A stretch of 64,000 nucleotides of DNA from NCBI GenBank assembly GCA_016787605.1, contig JAEUUE010000060.1, positions 1-64,000 of the forward strand. Direction: 5' to 3'. The DNA is from Cyclobacteriaceae bacterium. Its GTDB lineage: Bacteria > Bacteroidota > Bacteroidia > Cytophagales > Cyclobacteriaceae. A program made the translations under genes and the position numbers. Below the pieces are notes generated by a model that was not told where the DNA came from, did no database searches, and worked only from the letters and a program-made list of their open reading frames with translations. Within the stretch, counting starts at the first letter, position 1; the number at the start of each line of letters is the position of its first letter. Positions 43,536-51,440 of the stretch are shown one piece after another.

Positions 43536-44948
43536 ATGATGAAAAGCTGGGCACTACTGCTTATTCTTGCTTTCTCGACGGGAATTTCCCGGGCTCAGGA
43601 AGTCACGCTGGAACGCGATTCCCTTGCTGAACAGGTGGAATCGGAAATTCTGGCGGGCGATTCCCTTTCCGATCCCCTGTTGTTTGCGTTCCCCCAGCAG
43701 TACGAATATATCCCTGCAGAAGAGACTCCGGAACTGGTCGCCGACCGGTTATCATGCATTCAGCAGACCATCCCGTTGACGTACAACAGCAATGTGCACG
43801 GCTTTATCAATTTCTTCACCATCCGTAACCGGGACTATACCCGGCTCATGCTTCGGCGCAAAGACCTGTACTTTCCGTTGTTCGAAAAGCACCTGGCCCA
43901 GCATAACCTGCCCGAGGAGCTCAAGTACCTTTCCATCATCGAATCCGGGCTCAACCCGCGGGCCATTTCACGGGCCAGTGCCGTAGGGTTATGGCAGTTC
44001 ATGTCGTTTACCGGCCGGTATTTTGGCCTTCACAACGACGGGTACATTGACGACCGGATGGATCCGGAGAAATCCACGGAGGCAGCCTGCCGTTATATGA
44101 AACAACTGTATTCCATTTTCGGTAATTGGGAACTCGCCCTGGCTGCCTACAACTCTGGCCCAGGCACCGTGAAGCGCGCCATCCGCCGTTCGGGCTACAA
44201 GAAAACCTTCTGGGAAATCTACCGGTATCTTCCGCGGGAAACCCGCTCGTATGTCCCGCAATATGTGGCCATCATTTACGCCATGAATTACGCCGAGGAA
44301 CATAACCTGGCGGACCTGGCCCCGGAAGAAGTCATGCCTCATGACACCGTGATGCTTCACCACTACGTGCACCTTGAAACCTTTGCCCAACTTACCGGCA
44401 CTTGCCTCGATGACCTGCACACGCTAAACCCTTCCCTCCGGCGCAACGCGGTACCGGAACGGGAAAAGCCTTTTGTATTGAAAGTCCCCGTAGCCGCCAA
44501 ACTGTCCTTGCTCGATAACCGGGTGGCCATTCTCGACTCCTCCTCGCGGGTAGGCAAGAAAGAAATCGAGGCCCTCGTCAGGAATACGCCAGGCAATACC
44601 ACCGGACGCGAACCCGTCGTTTACAAAGTAAGGTATGGCGATGCCTTGGGTCTGATTGCCCAACGCTACAAGGTTCGCATCGACGACCTTCGCAAATGGA
44701 ATAATTTGCGCGGCAACATGATCCGCACGGGCCAGAAACTGACCATCTGGGTAGTTCCTTCCCAACGAACACAGGCTTCAATAGCTCCCGTCGAAATGCC
44801 GTCCGACAAAACCTATGTCGTTCAGGAAGGCGATACGCTATGGGACATTTCCAGGAAGTTCAAGGGCCTGACTGTCGAGAAGCTCAAGGCCCTCAACAAC
44901 CTGAAGGACAACCAGCTCTCACCTGGGATGAAACTCATCCTCGGCTAG
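43536..44948 (+). CDS. MltD-like lytic transglycosylase with two LysM domains
   Basis: This 470-aa protein has a signal peptide (about 1-20), a lytic transglycosylase domain (about 115-240) with catalytic Glu136 in SIIESGLNPRAISRASAVGLW, and two C-terminal LysM domains (about 365-408, YKVRYGDALGLIAQRYKVRI; and about 425-469, YVVQEGDTLWDISRKFKG). It cuts peptidoglycan glycan strands in the periplasm. It stands in the + run after gatA and is convergent with the second FtsX-type permease. A small hairpin (44985-44998) lies between. The start is ATG 43536, or the adjacent ATG 43539. Confidence 0.92.
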   Translation: MMKSWALLLILAFSTGISRAQEVTLERDSLAEQVESEILAGDSLSDPLLFAFPQQYEYIPAEETPELVADRLSCIQQTIPLTYNSNVHGFINFFTIRNRDYTRLMLRRKDLYFPLFEKHLAQHNLPEELKYLSIIESGLNPRAISRASAVGLWQFMSFTGRYFGLHNDGYIDDRMDPEKSTEAACRYMKQLYSIFGNWELALAAYNSGPGTVKRAIRRSGYKKTFWEIYRYLPRETRSYVPQYVAIIYAMNYAEEHNLADLAPEEVMPHDTVMLHHYVHLETFAQLTGTCLDDLHTLNPSLRRNAVPEREKPFVLKVPVAAKLSLLDNRVAILDSSSRVGKKEIEALVRNTPGNTTGREPVVYKVRYGDALGLIAQRYKVRIDDLRKWNNLRGNMIRTGQKLTIWVVPSQRTQASIAPVEMPSDKTYVVQEGDTLWDISRKFKGLTVEKLKALNNLKDNQLSPGMKLILG

Positions 44949-44984
44949 TCGCGATTCCCGTCCGTTAAGCACTTCGTAATTATT

Positions 44985-44998
44985 GCCCCGTCAGGGGC
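44985..44998. repeat. Short hairpin GCCCC-GTCA-GGGGC
   Basis: A 5-bp GC stem with a 4-nt loop between two convergent genes, no T-tract; it resembles the other GC-rich intergenic hairpins in this window and may be a weak end signal. Confidence 0.45.
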
Positions 44999-45018
44999 TA
45001 CGCTGCTTATGGGCAACC

Positions 45019-47421
45019 CTATTCTGACCTTAACGAATCCACCGGGTTGACCAGGGCTGCGCGAACCGAGCGATACCCCACCGTAGCCCCGGCAACCAGC
45101 AACGTCAGGGTGAGCCCCCCAAGAAACAATTCAGGACCGAGTGTAATCTTGTAGGCAAATTCACTCAGGTATTCATTCATCAAATACCAGGCGACAGGAG
45201 CAGCCGCGGCAAAGCCCACGACAATCAGGACCACAAACTCCCGGGAAAAGATCAGCAGGATATGGTTGACACTCGCCCCCAGCACCTTGCGGATGCCGAT
45301 TTCCTTGGTTTTCTGATTGGCCATAAACGAGGCCAGCCCAAACAGACCCAGGCATCCGATAAAAATGGCCAGGCTGGTGAACGCCGTCAGCAACGCCGAC
45401 AATTTTGACTCGCTCTCATAGAACTCCTGGATGGATTGATCCATGAATTCATACGAAAAGATGTATTCAGGGTATGTCGTCTCCCACATCTTCTGAATCG
45501 TGGCCAGGGTGGTTTGAAACTCGCCCGGCCGGATCTGAACAGACAACGTCCGGTAGTTGCGAATACGGTTGAGCAGAATGGTGGCCTCAATGGGCGTGTG
45601 GAGTGAAACGGTATGGAAATCCCTGACTACACCAACCACCGGTAGTTTCTTTCCCCACATATCGATCCGCTTTCCGACCATTTCGGCCGGGTTAGCATGG
45701 CCGGTGACGCGCGCCAGCTTCTCGTTGACCAGGAAACCCTGGGCGGTATCCAGGTCCTGCAGGTTAGTGCCGGCCACCAGCTGCAGGCCATATAAATCCA
45801 GGTAGTTGCCATCGATAGCTTTTACCTGGGTTTCGAAGAAATCGGGATTGCCCTCTATCGAAAAACCGGTTCCGCTTACGCTGCCTGAAGAGGGCGGCGT
45901 GTTGCTAAGGCTGGCCAGCTCGACACCGGGCACGCGCATCAATTCATCACGCAGGGTTTTCATCTTGCTTCCGCGCACCGTGTCGGACGGGGACTCGGAG
46001 ACCGGGATGGGTACCGTCACGATCGCCTCCTTACGGAAACCCAGGTCTTTGCTCCGGAAGTAATTGTTCTGAGAAATGATGACCAGCGTGGCAATAACCA
46101 GGAATTGGGAAATGAAGAATTGCATCACCACCAGTCCACGGCGCAGGAAGAAACCGGAAGATCCCCGGTTGCCCATCTTGTTTTTCAGGGCAAGCACCGG
46201 GTTGAACGCGGAGACCACCAGGGAAGGATAAAGCCCTGACACGAGGGCCACCACCACTACGGTGGTGAACAGGAAGCCCCACAACAAGGTGTCGGATGGT
46301 GCGATCGCCAGGTGCAAATCGAGGAACGGGTTGAGAAAACGCAATGAAAACTGGGCCAGGGCTACGGCCAATACCGCTGCCGCCACCGTCACCAGTGTAG
46401 TCTCCCCAAGGAACTGCACCACCAACTGGCGTCGGGTACTGCCCAGCGATTTGCGGATCCCGACCTCCTTCGATCGCTTGACGGCTTCAGCCGTTGACAA
46501 ATTGATGAAGTTGATGCAGGCCGTAAGGAGCAGGAACACCCCGATCAGGCTCAGGGCCAGAATCGCATTTTTGCTGACGGTGTTGTAATTGTAGTTGCCA
46601 AACCGATCGTCAAAGTGAATTTCCAGCAGGGGTTGAAGAATAAAGGTCTGCCCGTCCCGGTTATCCTTGCCGAGATATTTCTCCACGAAGGCAGGAATTC
46701 GGGCTTCTATCTCCGAAAGGCTGGCACCCTCGCGTAAAAGAAAGTAACAGTGCTCGTCGCTCCAGATACTGTTCCAGCCATGGTCATCGAGTTCCTTCTT
46801 CACCGTTATGTAAGAGAGCATGACGGAGATCGGCACATCGGTATTCGCCGGGGGATCTTCCATGATGGCCGTTACCTTAAAGTCACGGTTGTCATACCGG
46901 AACACTTCTCCCAACGCATCCTCCCGCCCGAAGTATTTGATCGCCCAGCTGCGCGACAACACCGCCTCGTTGGGTTCGTCCAGCGCCTTATCGATGCTGC
47001 CATGAAGGACGGCCCGGTCGAAAATGGAGAAGAAATTCGGCTGCACGTAGGAGATCCCACGCTCCTCCTCGTACTTCTTAGGCTCGCCGACCGGTCCATG
47101 TACGGTGATCAGTCCTCCGGCACGATAGGAAGTAAAGGTCACTTCTTCCGCTTCCGGAAAATCAAGGCGGAAAGCTTCCGGAAGAACCGAGGGCACCCCG
47201 GATGTGTAGTCGTTCCCACTGTTGCCCTTCGACGTCGTGTTCACCCGGTAGATGCGGTCCTTCTTCGCATGAAAGGTGTCGAAGCTGGAATGGTACCTGA
47301 CCAGCAGAAACAAAATGAGGCTGGCGGCAATGCCCAGGGTGAGCCCCAGCACGTTGAGTACCGTGCTGCTGGCCTGGCGACGCAGGTTTCTAAGTGCGGT
47401 TTTCAGGTAGTTTCGAAACAT
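45019..47421 (-). CDS. MacB/FtsX-type ABC transporter permease (paralog)
   Basis: This 800-aa protein starts at ATG 47421 (MFRNYLKTALRNLRRQASST); a TTG four codons upstream is less likely. It has the same duplicated layout as the permease at 2007-4370: TM1, periplasmic MacB core, TM trio with RSKEVGIRKSLGSTRRQL, a second periplasmic core, TM trio with TKEIGIRKVLGASVNHI and a PVDSLRSE end. The two differ in the periplasmic loops. The ATPase partner is not in the window. It is convergent with the lytic transglycosylase. Confidence 0.88.
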   Translation of the reverse strand: MFRNYLKTALRNLRRQASSTVLNVLGLTLGIAASLILFLLVRYHSSFDTFHAKKDRIYRVNTTSKGNSGNDYTSGVPSVLPEAFRLDFPEAEEVTFTSYRAGGLITVHGPVGEPKKYEEERGISYVQPNFFSIFDRAVLHGSIDKALDEPNEAVLSRSWAIKYFGREDALGEVFRYDNRDFKVTAIMEDPPANTDVPISVMLSYITVKKELDDHGWNSIWSDEHCYFLLREGASLSEIEARIPAFVEKYLGKDNRDGQTFILQPLLEIHFDDRFGNYNYNTVSKNAILALSLIGVFLLLTACINFINLSTAEAVKRSKEVGIRKSLGSTRRQLVVQFLGETTLVTVAAAVLAVALAQFSLRFLNPFLDLHLAIAPSDTLLWGFLFTTVVVVALVSGLYPSLVVSAFNPVLALKNKMGNRGSSGFFLRRGLVVMQFFISQFLVIATLVIISQNNYFRSKDLGFRKEAIVTVPIPVSESPSDTVRGSKMKTLRDELMRVPGVELASLSNTPPSSGSVSGTGFSIEGNPDFFETQVKAIDGNYLDLYGLQLVAGTNLQDLDTAQGFLVNEKLARVTGHANPAEMVGKRIDMWGKKLPVVGVVRDFHTVSLHTPIEATILLNRIRNYRTLSVQIRPGEFQTTLATIQKMWETTYPEYIFSYEFMDQSIQEFYESESKLSALLTAFTSLAIFIGCLGLFGLASFMANQKTKEIGIRKVLGASVNHILLIFSREFVVLIVVGFAAAAPVAWYLMNEYLSEFAYKITLGPELFLGGLTLTLLVAGATVGYRSVRAALVNPVDSLRSE

Positions 47422-47589
47422 GGGATACGGCAATTTTTCCTAAGATGTTCAGACGGAAAATAAAGTTCTAGGTTGTCTCAATTATGGTGCCGGGGCCGAT
47501 TTGGGCCATTTTTTAAGCCGCTGGATTTATCCATCGTTCAAAACCGTCCTCCTCTGTCCTATCCCGGACGGAACTGGTTGCGCCGAAGG

Positions 47590-47617
47590 TTGGTTTAGCT
47601 ACTGATGATTACCTTTG
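47590..47617 (+). promoter_or_regulatory. Promoter TTG-N17-TACCTTTG, leaderless-type
   Basis: TTG at 47590-47592 and an exact -7 at 47610-47617, ending 4 nt before the ATG at 47622. The spacing is shorter than the usual 19-21. Confidence 0.6.
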
Positions 47618-47621
47618 CCTG

Positions 47622-47780
47622 ATGATTCAGCAGCTATTGGTCGGCCTTGTCTTCCTGGGTGCCCTTGGTTTCCTGGGGGTACTCGTGGTCCGGAGTTTTC
47701 GCGCCAAAGAAGGCTGTGCGACGGGCTGCGGCAAATGCGGCGTTCCGGCCAACTCAACGTCGGTCAGGCCCAAACCTTAG
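47622..47780 (+). CDS. FeoB-associated Cys-rich membrane protein (52 aa)
   Basis: The gene is too short for most finders: ATG 47622 to TAG 47778-47780. The product has one TM helix (about 3-24, LLVGLVFLGALGFLGVLVV) and a Cys-rich tail with EGCATGCGKCG and the end SVRPKP. This matches the small FeoB-associated family common in Bacteroidota, thought to help ferrous iron transport. An exact -7 element sits 4 nt upstream. Its last 17 nt overlap, in the opposite direction, the end of the radical SAM gene. feoB itself is not in the window. Confidence 0.8.
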   Translation: MIQQLLVGLVFLGALGFLGVLVVRSFRAKEGCATGCGKCGVPANSTSVRPKP

Positions 47781-48786
47781 TTCCTTCCGTACAATTGCGA
47801 CACATCTCGATTTCGCTTCTTGACTTCAGCAGGGAGGCCCGGAAATCGTTGTAACGATCGCTGTACCAAATCTCCCGGAAGGACTGGGTGCCCAGGTCGC
47901 CCATCACATGATGCGCATCCTTGTCGAAGCAACACGGCACCACACGACCGTCCCAGGTGATGACGCAACTGTGCCACATCTTCCAGCAGTGATTGAGAAG
48001 TTCGTTTTTGATGCGATAGGTGCCGTCCGTGTTTTTCCGATAGCGTGAATACTCCTCCTGGTCCGGAATCAGGGGTGAGCCCTTCTGATAATCATAAATC
48101 TGCGCCGTCTTGAGCCAGACCCCATCCACACCCATTTCCTTCGCCAGCGCATACACATCGGGTACCTGGTGCTCGTTGGGTTTAACCACGAGAAATTGAA
48201 ACACGACGTGCGGTGTTGCTGAACGCATTTCCTTTCTCAGCCGGAGCAAAGTGCGCGTTCCCTCCAATACCTTATCGAGTTTCCCTCCCACCCGGTAAGA
48301 CGCATAAGTCTCCTGGGTGGTGCCATCCAGGGAGATGATTAACCGGTCAAGGCCTGAGGAGATGGTCGCCCGTGCACGTTCCTCGTCGAGGTAATGAGCG
48401 TTGGTAGAGGTCGCCGTATAAATCCCCAGGCTTGAGGCAAATCGTACCATATCCAGGAAACCGGGGTGAAGGTACGGCTCACCCTGAAAGTAAAAGGTCA
48501 GGTAGGAAAGGGTCGGCGATAACTCCCGGATCACCTTTTCAAAAAGCGCCTTGTCGAGCATGCCGGTTGGTCGTGTGAAAGACCGCAATCCGCTGGGGCA
48601 TTCCGGGCACCGCAAATTGCACGACGTCGTGGGTTCGATGGAAACGCTCATAGGCAATCCGGCGATGCGGGGCTGTTCAAGAACCCGAGAACGAATGTAA
48701 CTGGACACCACCTGCAGCCCATTCCAAACCCGTCGCGGGGTCAGCCCGGAGGCCAGTTGCAAGGTGTCGCGAAATCCGGAGGCCAT
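47764..48786 (-). CDS. Radical SAM/SPASM domain protein
   Basis: This 340-aa protein starts at the ATG at 48786, because an exact -7 element TACTTTTG (48790-48797, minus) lies 3 nt before it; the frame is open to 48846 but that part would be before the transcript. The radical SAM cluster is Cys56, Cys60, Cys63 in CNLRCPECPSG, and a C-terminal SPASM-type region has CWKMWHSC, VPCCFDKDAHHVMG and EIEMCRNC. SPASM proteins modify peptides or small molecules using auxiliary iron-sulfur clusters. No peptide substrate gene is near; the 52-aa Cys-rich gene is convergent, not co-oriented. The substrate is unknown. Confidence 0.85.
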   Translation of the reverse strand: MASGFRDTLQLASGLTPRRVWNGLQVVSSYIRSRVLEQPRIAGLPMSVSIEPTTSCNLRCPECPSGLRSFTRPTGMLDKALFEKVIRELSPTLSYLTFYFQGEPYLHPGFLDMVRFASSLGIYTATSTNAHYLDEERARATISSGLDRLIISLDGTTQETYASYRVGGKLDKVLEGTRTLLRLRKEMRSATPHVVFQFLVVKPNEHQVPDVYALAKEMGVDGVWLKTAQIYDYQKGSPLIPDQEEYSRYRKNTDGTYRIKNELLNHCWKMWHSCVITWDGRVVPCCFDKDAHHVMGDLGTQSFREIWYSDRYNDFRASLLKSRSEIEMCRNCTEGTKVWA

Positions 48787-48789
48787 AAC

Positions 48790-48797
48790 CAAAAGTA
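48790..48797 (-). promoter_or_regulatory. -7 element TACTTTTG of the radical SAM gene
   Basis: Exact TAnnTTTG on the minus strand, 3 nt before the ATG at 48786. No clear -33 TTG. Confidence 0.6.
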
Positions 48798-48819
48798 GGC
48801 AGGGCTCACGAATACTCTT

Positions 48820-48827
48820 TATCTTGG
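48820..48827 (+). promoter_or_regulatory. -7-like element TATCTTGG
   Basis: One mismatch to TAnnTTTG (TTGG instead of TTTG), 21 nt before the ATG at 48849. Confidence 0.3.
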
Positions 48828-48848
48828 AAGAATATTTCAGGATCATTC

Positions 48849-50021
48849 ATGAAAAAAATCGGGCTGCTCTTGTCCTTGCTCCTGGTGGTCTCCACGCTCA
48901 GCGGCCAGACCATCACCCTTTCTCCGCAAGCGGAGATTTCGGTGATTACCTGCGGGCCCGGTCAGGACGAACTGTACCTCGCTTTTGGACACAGCGCCAT
49001 CCGGGTGGTTGACCCGGCTCACCGGATAGACTATGCCTACAATTACGGCGTATTCGACTTCGACCAGCCCAACTTCTACCTGAACTATACCAAGGGGCTG
49101 CTCCTCTTCAAACTGGGCGTTTATTCCTACCCCGATTTTGTCAACTCCTATGTGTATTACAACCGTTGGGTGACCGAACAAGTCCTGAACCTCTCGCCCG
49201 CCCAAAAGCAAGCCGTCTTCAATTTCCTGGAATGGAACGCGTTGCCTGAAAATGAAACCTATCGGTACGATTATTTCTACAACAACTGCGCGAGCAAGAT
49301 CCGCGATGTGCTGGCACAAAACCTCGGGGACTCCCTTCGTTTCGACACCACGTTCATCCAAACCTCCTATACCATCCGTCAACTCACGGACCTTTGCCTG
49401 GCCTATCAACCCTGGGGAGACCTGGGGATTGACATCTGCCTGGGGCTGCCCATGGACAAAAAGGCTTCACCCTACGAGTACATGTTTCTGCCTGATTATG
49501 TCATGCAGTTCATGGATCATGCCACGATCATTCGAAATAGCGTCGCCGAACCCCTGGTCAAGAAGAAGATACCGGTTTATATGAGCCTTCCGAAAGAAAT
49601 ACCCAAAGCCAGCGTACATCCGTTCACTGCCTTCGGTCTGTTTGGGGCCTTGGTTCTGGTACTGACCATAGTTGACATCCGGAGGAAGAAACTGACCCTT
49701 TGGTTTGACGTGATCCTCTTCCTGGTTACCGGGTTGGTTGGATTCCTGCTCTTATTGCTATGGCTTGCCACCGATCACCAGGCCGCGGCAAAGAATTTCA
49801 ACATACTCTGGGCGATGCCCACGCACCTGCTCATTGTCGGCGCGTTCTTTAAACGCTTCCGCCCGGTGGTCAAGAAGTATTTCCTGGGTGTTGCCGTGCT
49901 CTCCGTTGCCCTGGCAGCCGGGTGGACATTACTTCCCCAGCAGATGAATATATTTCTCTTACCGCTGGTGGGGGCCATCGCACTTCGGTCGTGGGCCGTC
50001 AGCAAATATTTGCCCGACTAG
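48849..50021 (+). CDS. DUF4105 membrane protein
   Basis: This 390-aa protein has a signal peptide (MKKIGLLLSLLLVVSTLSGQ), a DUF4105 domain (about 30-225) with ITCGPGQDELYLAFGHSAIR and NYGVFDFDQPNFYLNYTKG, and RYDYFYNNCASKIRDVL which carries the Cys/Asn pair conserved in the family, then five or so TM helices (about 255-385). The domain resembles Cys/His peptidase-like folds but no activity is known. It is divergent from the radical SAM gene, 62 bp apart, and convergent with lpdA. Confidence 0.85.
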   Translation: MKKIGLLLSLLLVVSTLSGQTITLSPQAEISVITCGPGQDELYLAFGHSAIRVVDPAHRIDYAYNYGVFDFDQPNFYLNYTKGLLLFKLGVYSYPDFVNSYVYYNRWVTEQVLNLSPAQKQAVFNFLEWNALPENETYRYDYFYNNCASKIRDVLAQNLGDSLRFDTTFIQTSYTIRQLTDLCLAYQPWGDLGIDICLGLPMDKKASPYEYMFLPDYVMQFMDHATIIRNSVAEPLVKKKIPVYMSLPKEIPKASVHPFTAFGLFGALVLVLTIVDIRRKKLTLWFDVILFLVTGLVGFLLLLLWLATDHQAAAKNFNILWAMPTHLLIVGAFFKRFRPVVKKYFLGVAVLSVALAAGWTLLPQQMNIFLLPLVGAIALRSWAVSKYLPD

Positions 50022-50029
50022 CCCACCGC

Positions 50030-51430
50030 TCAAAGATGCAGCGGCCTGTTGGCCGTGGCTGCAAGGCAGGCTTCCTTTACCGCCTCCATATAAGTGGGGT
50101 GAGCATGAGACATGCGGGCCACATCTTCAGCCGCCGCGCGGAACTCCATCGCGGTGACTCCGGCGGCAATCATATCGGCAGCGCGGGCGCCGATGATGTG
50201 GACTCCGAGAATCTCATCGGTGTTTTTGTCAGCCAGTATCTTGACCAACCCATCCGTATCCATACTGGCTCGCGCCCGGCCCAGCGCCTTGTAGGGAAAC
50301 TGTCCGGTCTTATAAGCACGGCCTTCTGATTTCAGTTGTTCTTCCGTGTAGCCTACGCTGGCCACCTCCGGCCACGTATACACGACGCCTGGAATCAACA
50401 AGTAATTGATGTGCGGCTTCTGACCCGCCAGCTGTTCAGCCACCATCACCCCTTCTTCCTCCGCCTTGTGGGCCAGCATGGCGCCCCGTACGACATCGCC
50501 GATGGCATAGATGTTCGGGACGACAGTCTGCAAATGATCGTTGACAGGAATTCTCCCCTTCTCCAGGACAATGCCTGCATTTTCGAGGCCCAGCCCATCG
50601 GTATAGGGTCTCCGGCCCACGCTCACCAGGCAATAATCGCCTGTCAGCGTAATCGTCGCCCCACCACTTTTCGGCTCGGCCTGGAGGACGACCTCCTTGC
50701 CTTTATTCTCCACGGAGGTGACCCGGTGGCCCAGGTAGAACTCCATGCCCAGTTTCTTAGTCACTTTCTGCAATTCCTTTCCCAGTGTTCCGTCCATGGT
50801 TGGAATAAGGCTGTCGAGGAACTCCACCACGGAGACCTTGGAGCCGAGGCGGGCGTACACGGAGCCCAACTCCATACCGATCACTCCACCGCCGACGACA
50901 ATCAGGTGTTTGGGAATTTCTTTCAACTCCAAAGCCTCCGTACTGGAGATGATCCGCTTCTTGTCAAAAGGGGCGAAAGGTAGCGCCGTTGGCTTGGAGC
51001 CCGTGGCGATGATGATCTTCTCGGCGGTAAGATTCACCGTCTTGCCGTCCTTGGCCGTAACCTGGACCGTGTTCTTGTCGACAAATGAGCCCACACCCTT
51101 ATGCACATCAATCTTATTCTTCTTCATCAGGAAGGCGATACCCTCCACGTTGGCCTTTACCACCTCAGCCTTGCGCTTGATCATCTGCCCCAGGTTTGCC
51201 TTCGGCTCAGAGATTTCAATCCCGTGGGTCTTGAAGTGCTCCTTGGCATTGATAAAATGCTCCGACGAATCCAGCATGGCCTTCGAGGGAATGCACCCCA
51301 CGTTGAGGCAGGTGCCGCCGAGCGTGTCATACTTCTCGATGATCGCTGTCTTCATGCCCAGCTGGGCGCAGCGGATGGCGGCAACATAGCCACCGGGACC
51401 TGAACCGATTACGACGACGTTGTATTGCAT
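50030..51430 (-). CDS. lpdA: Dihydrolipoyl dehydrogenase (E3)
   Basis: This 466-aa flavoenzyme re-oxidises dihydrolipoyl groups with NAD+. Motifs: VVVIGSGPGGYVAAIR (FAD), the redox disulfide Cys41/Cys46 in GGTCLNVGCIPSK, a second GxGxxG (VVGGGVIGMELGSVYARLG), VGRRPYTDG, and the C-terminal HAHPTYMEAVKEA with the catalytic His. It is the third gene of the sucA-sucB-lpdA operon: 10 nt separate it from sucB. It may also serve the pyruvate dehydrogenase complex. Confidence 0.96.
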   Translation of the reverse strand: MQYNVVVIGSGPGGYVAAIRCAQLGMKTAIIEKYDTLGGTCLNVGCIPSKAMLDSSEHFINAKEHFKTHGIEISEPKANLGQMIKRKAEVVKANVEGIAFLMKKNKIDVHKGVGSFVDKNTVQVTAKDGKTVNLTAEKIIIATGSKPTALPFAPFDKKRIISSTEALELKEIPKHLIVVGGGVIGMELGSVYARLGSKVSVVEFLDSLIPTMDGTLGKELQKVTKKLGMEFYLGHRVTSVENKGKEVVLQAEPKSGGATITLTGDYCLVSVGRRPYTDGLGLENAGIVLEKGRIPVNDHLQTVVPNIYAIGDVVRGAMLAHKAEEEGVMVAEQLAGQKPHINYLLIPGVVYTWPEVASVGYTEEQLKSEGRAYKTGQFPYKALGRARASMDTDGLVKILADKNTDEILGVHIIGARAADMIAAGVTAMEFRAAAEDVARMSHAHPTYMEAVKEACLAATANRPLHL

Positions 51431-51440
51431 AGCGTGTTGA

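Noticed and set aside
47615-47854. A 79-codon frame over the FeoB-associated gene in another frame
   Set aside because: Low-quality Pro/Arg-rich sequence; the 52-codon frame has a TM helix, Cys motif and promoter.
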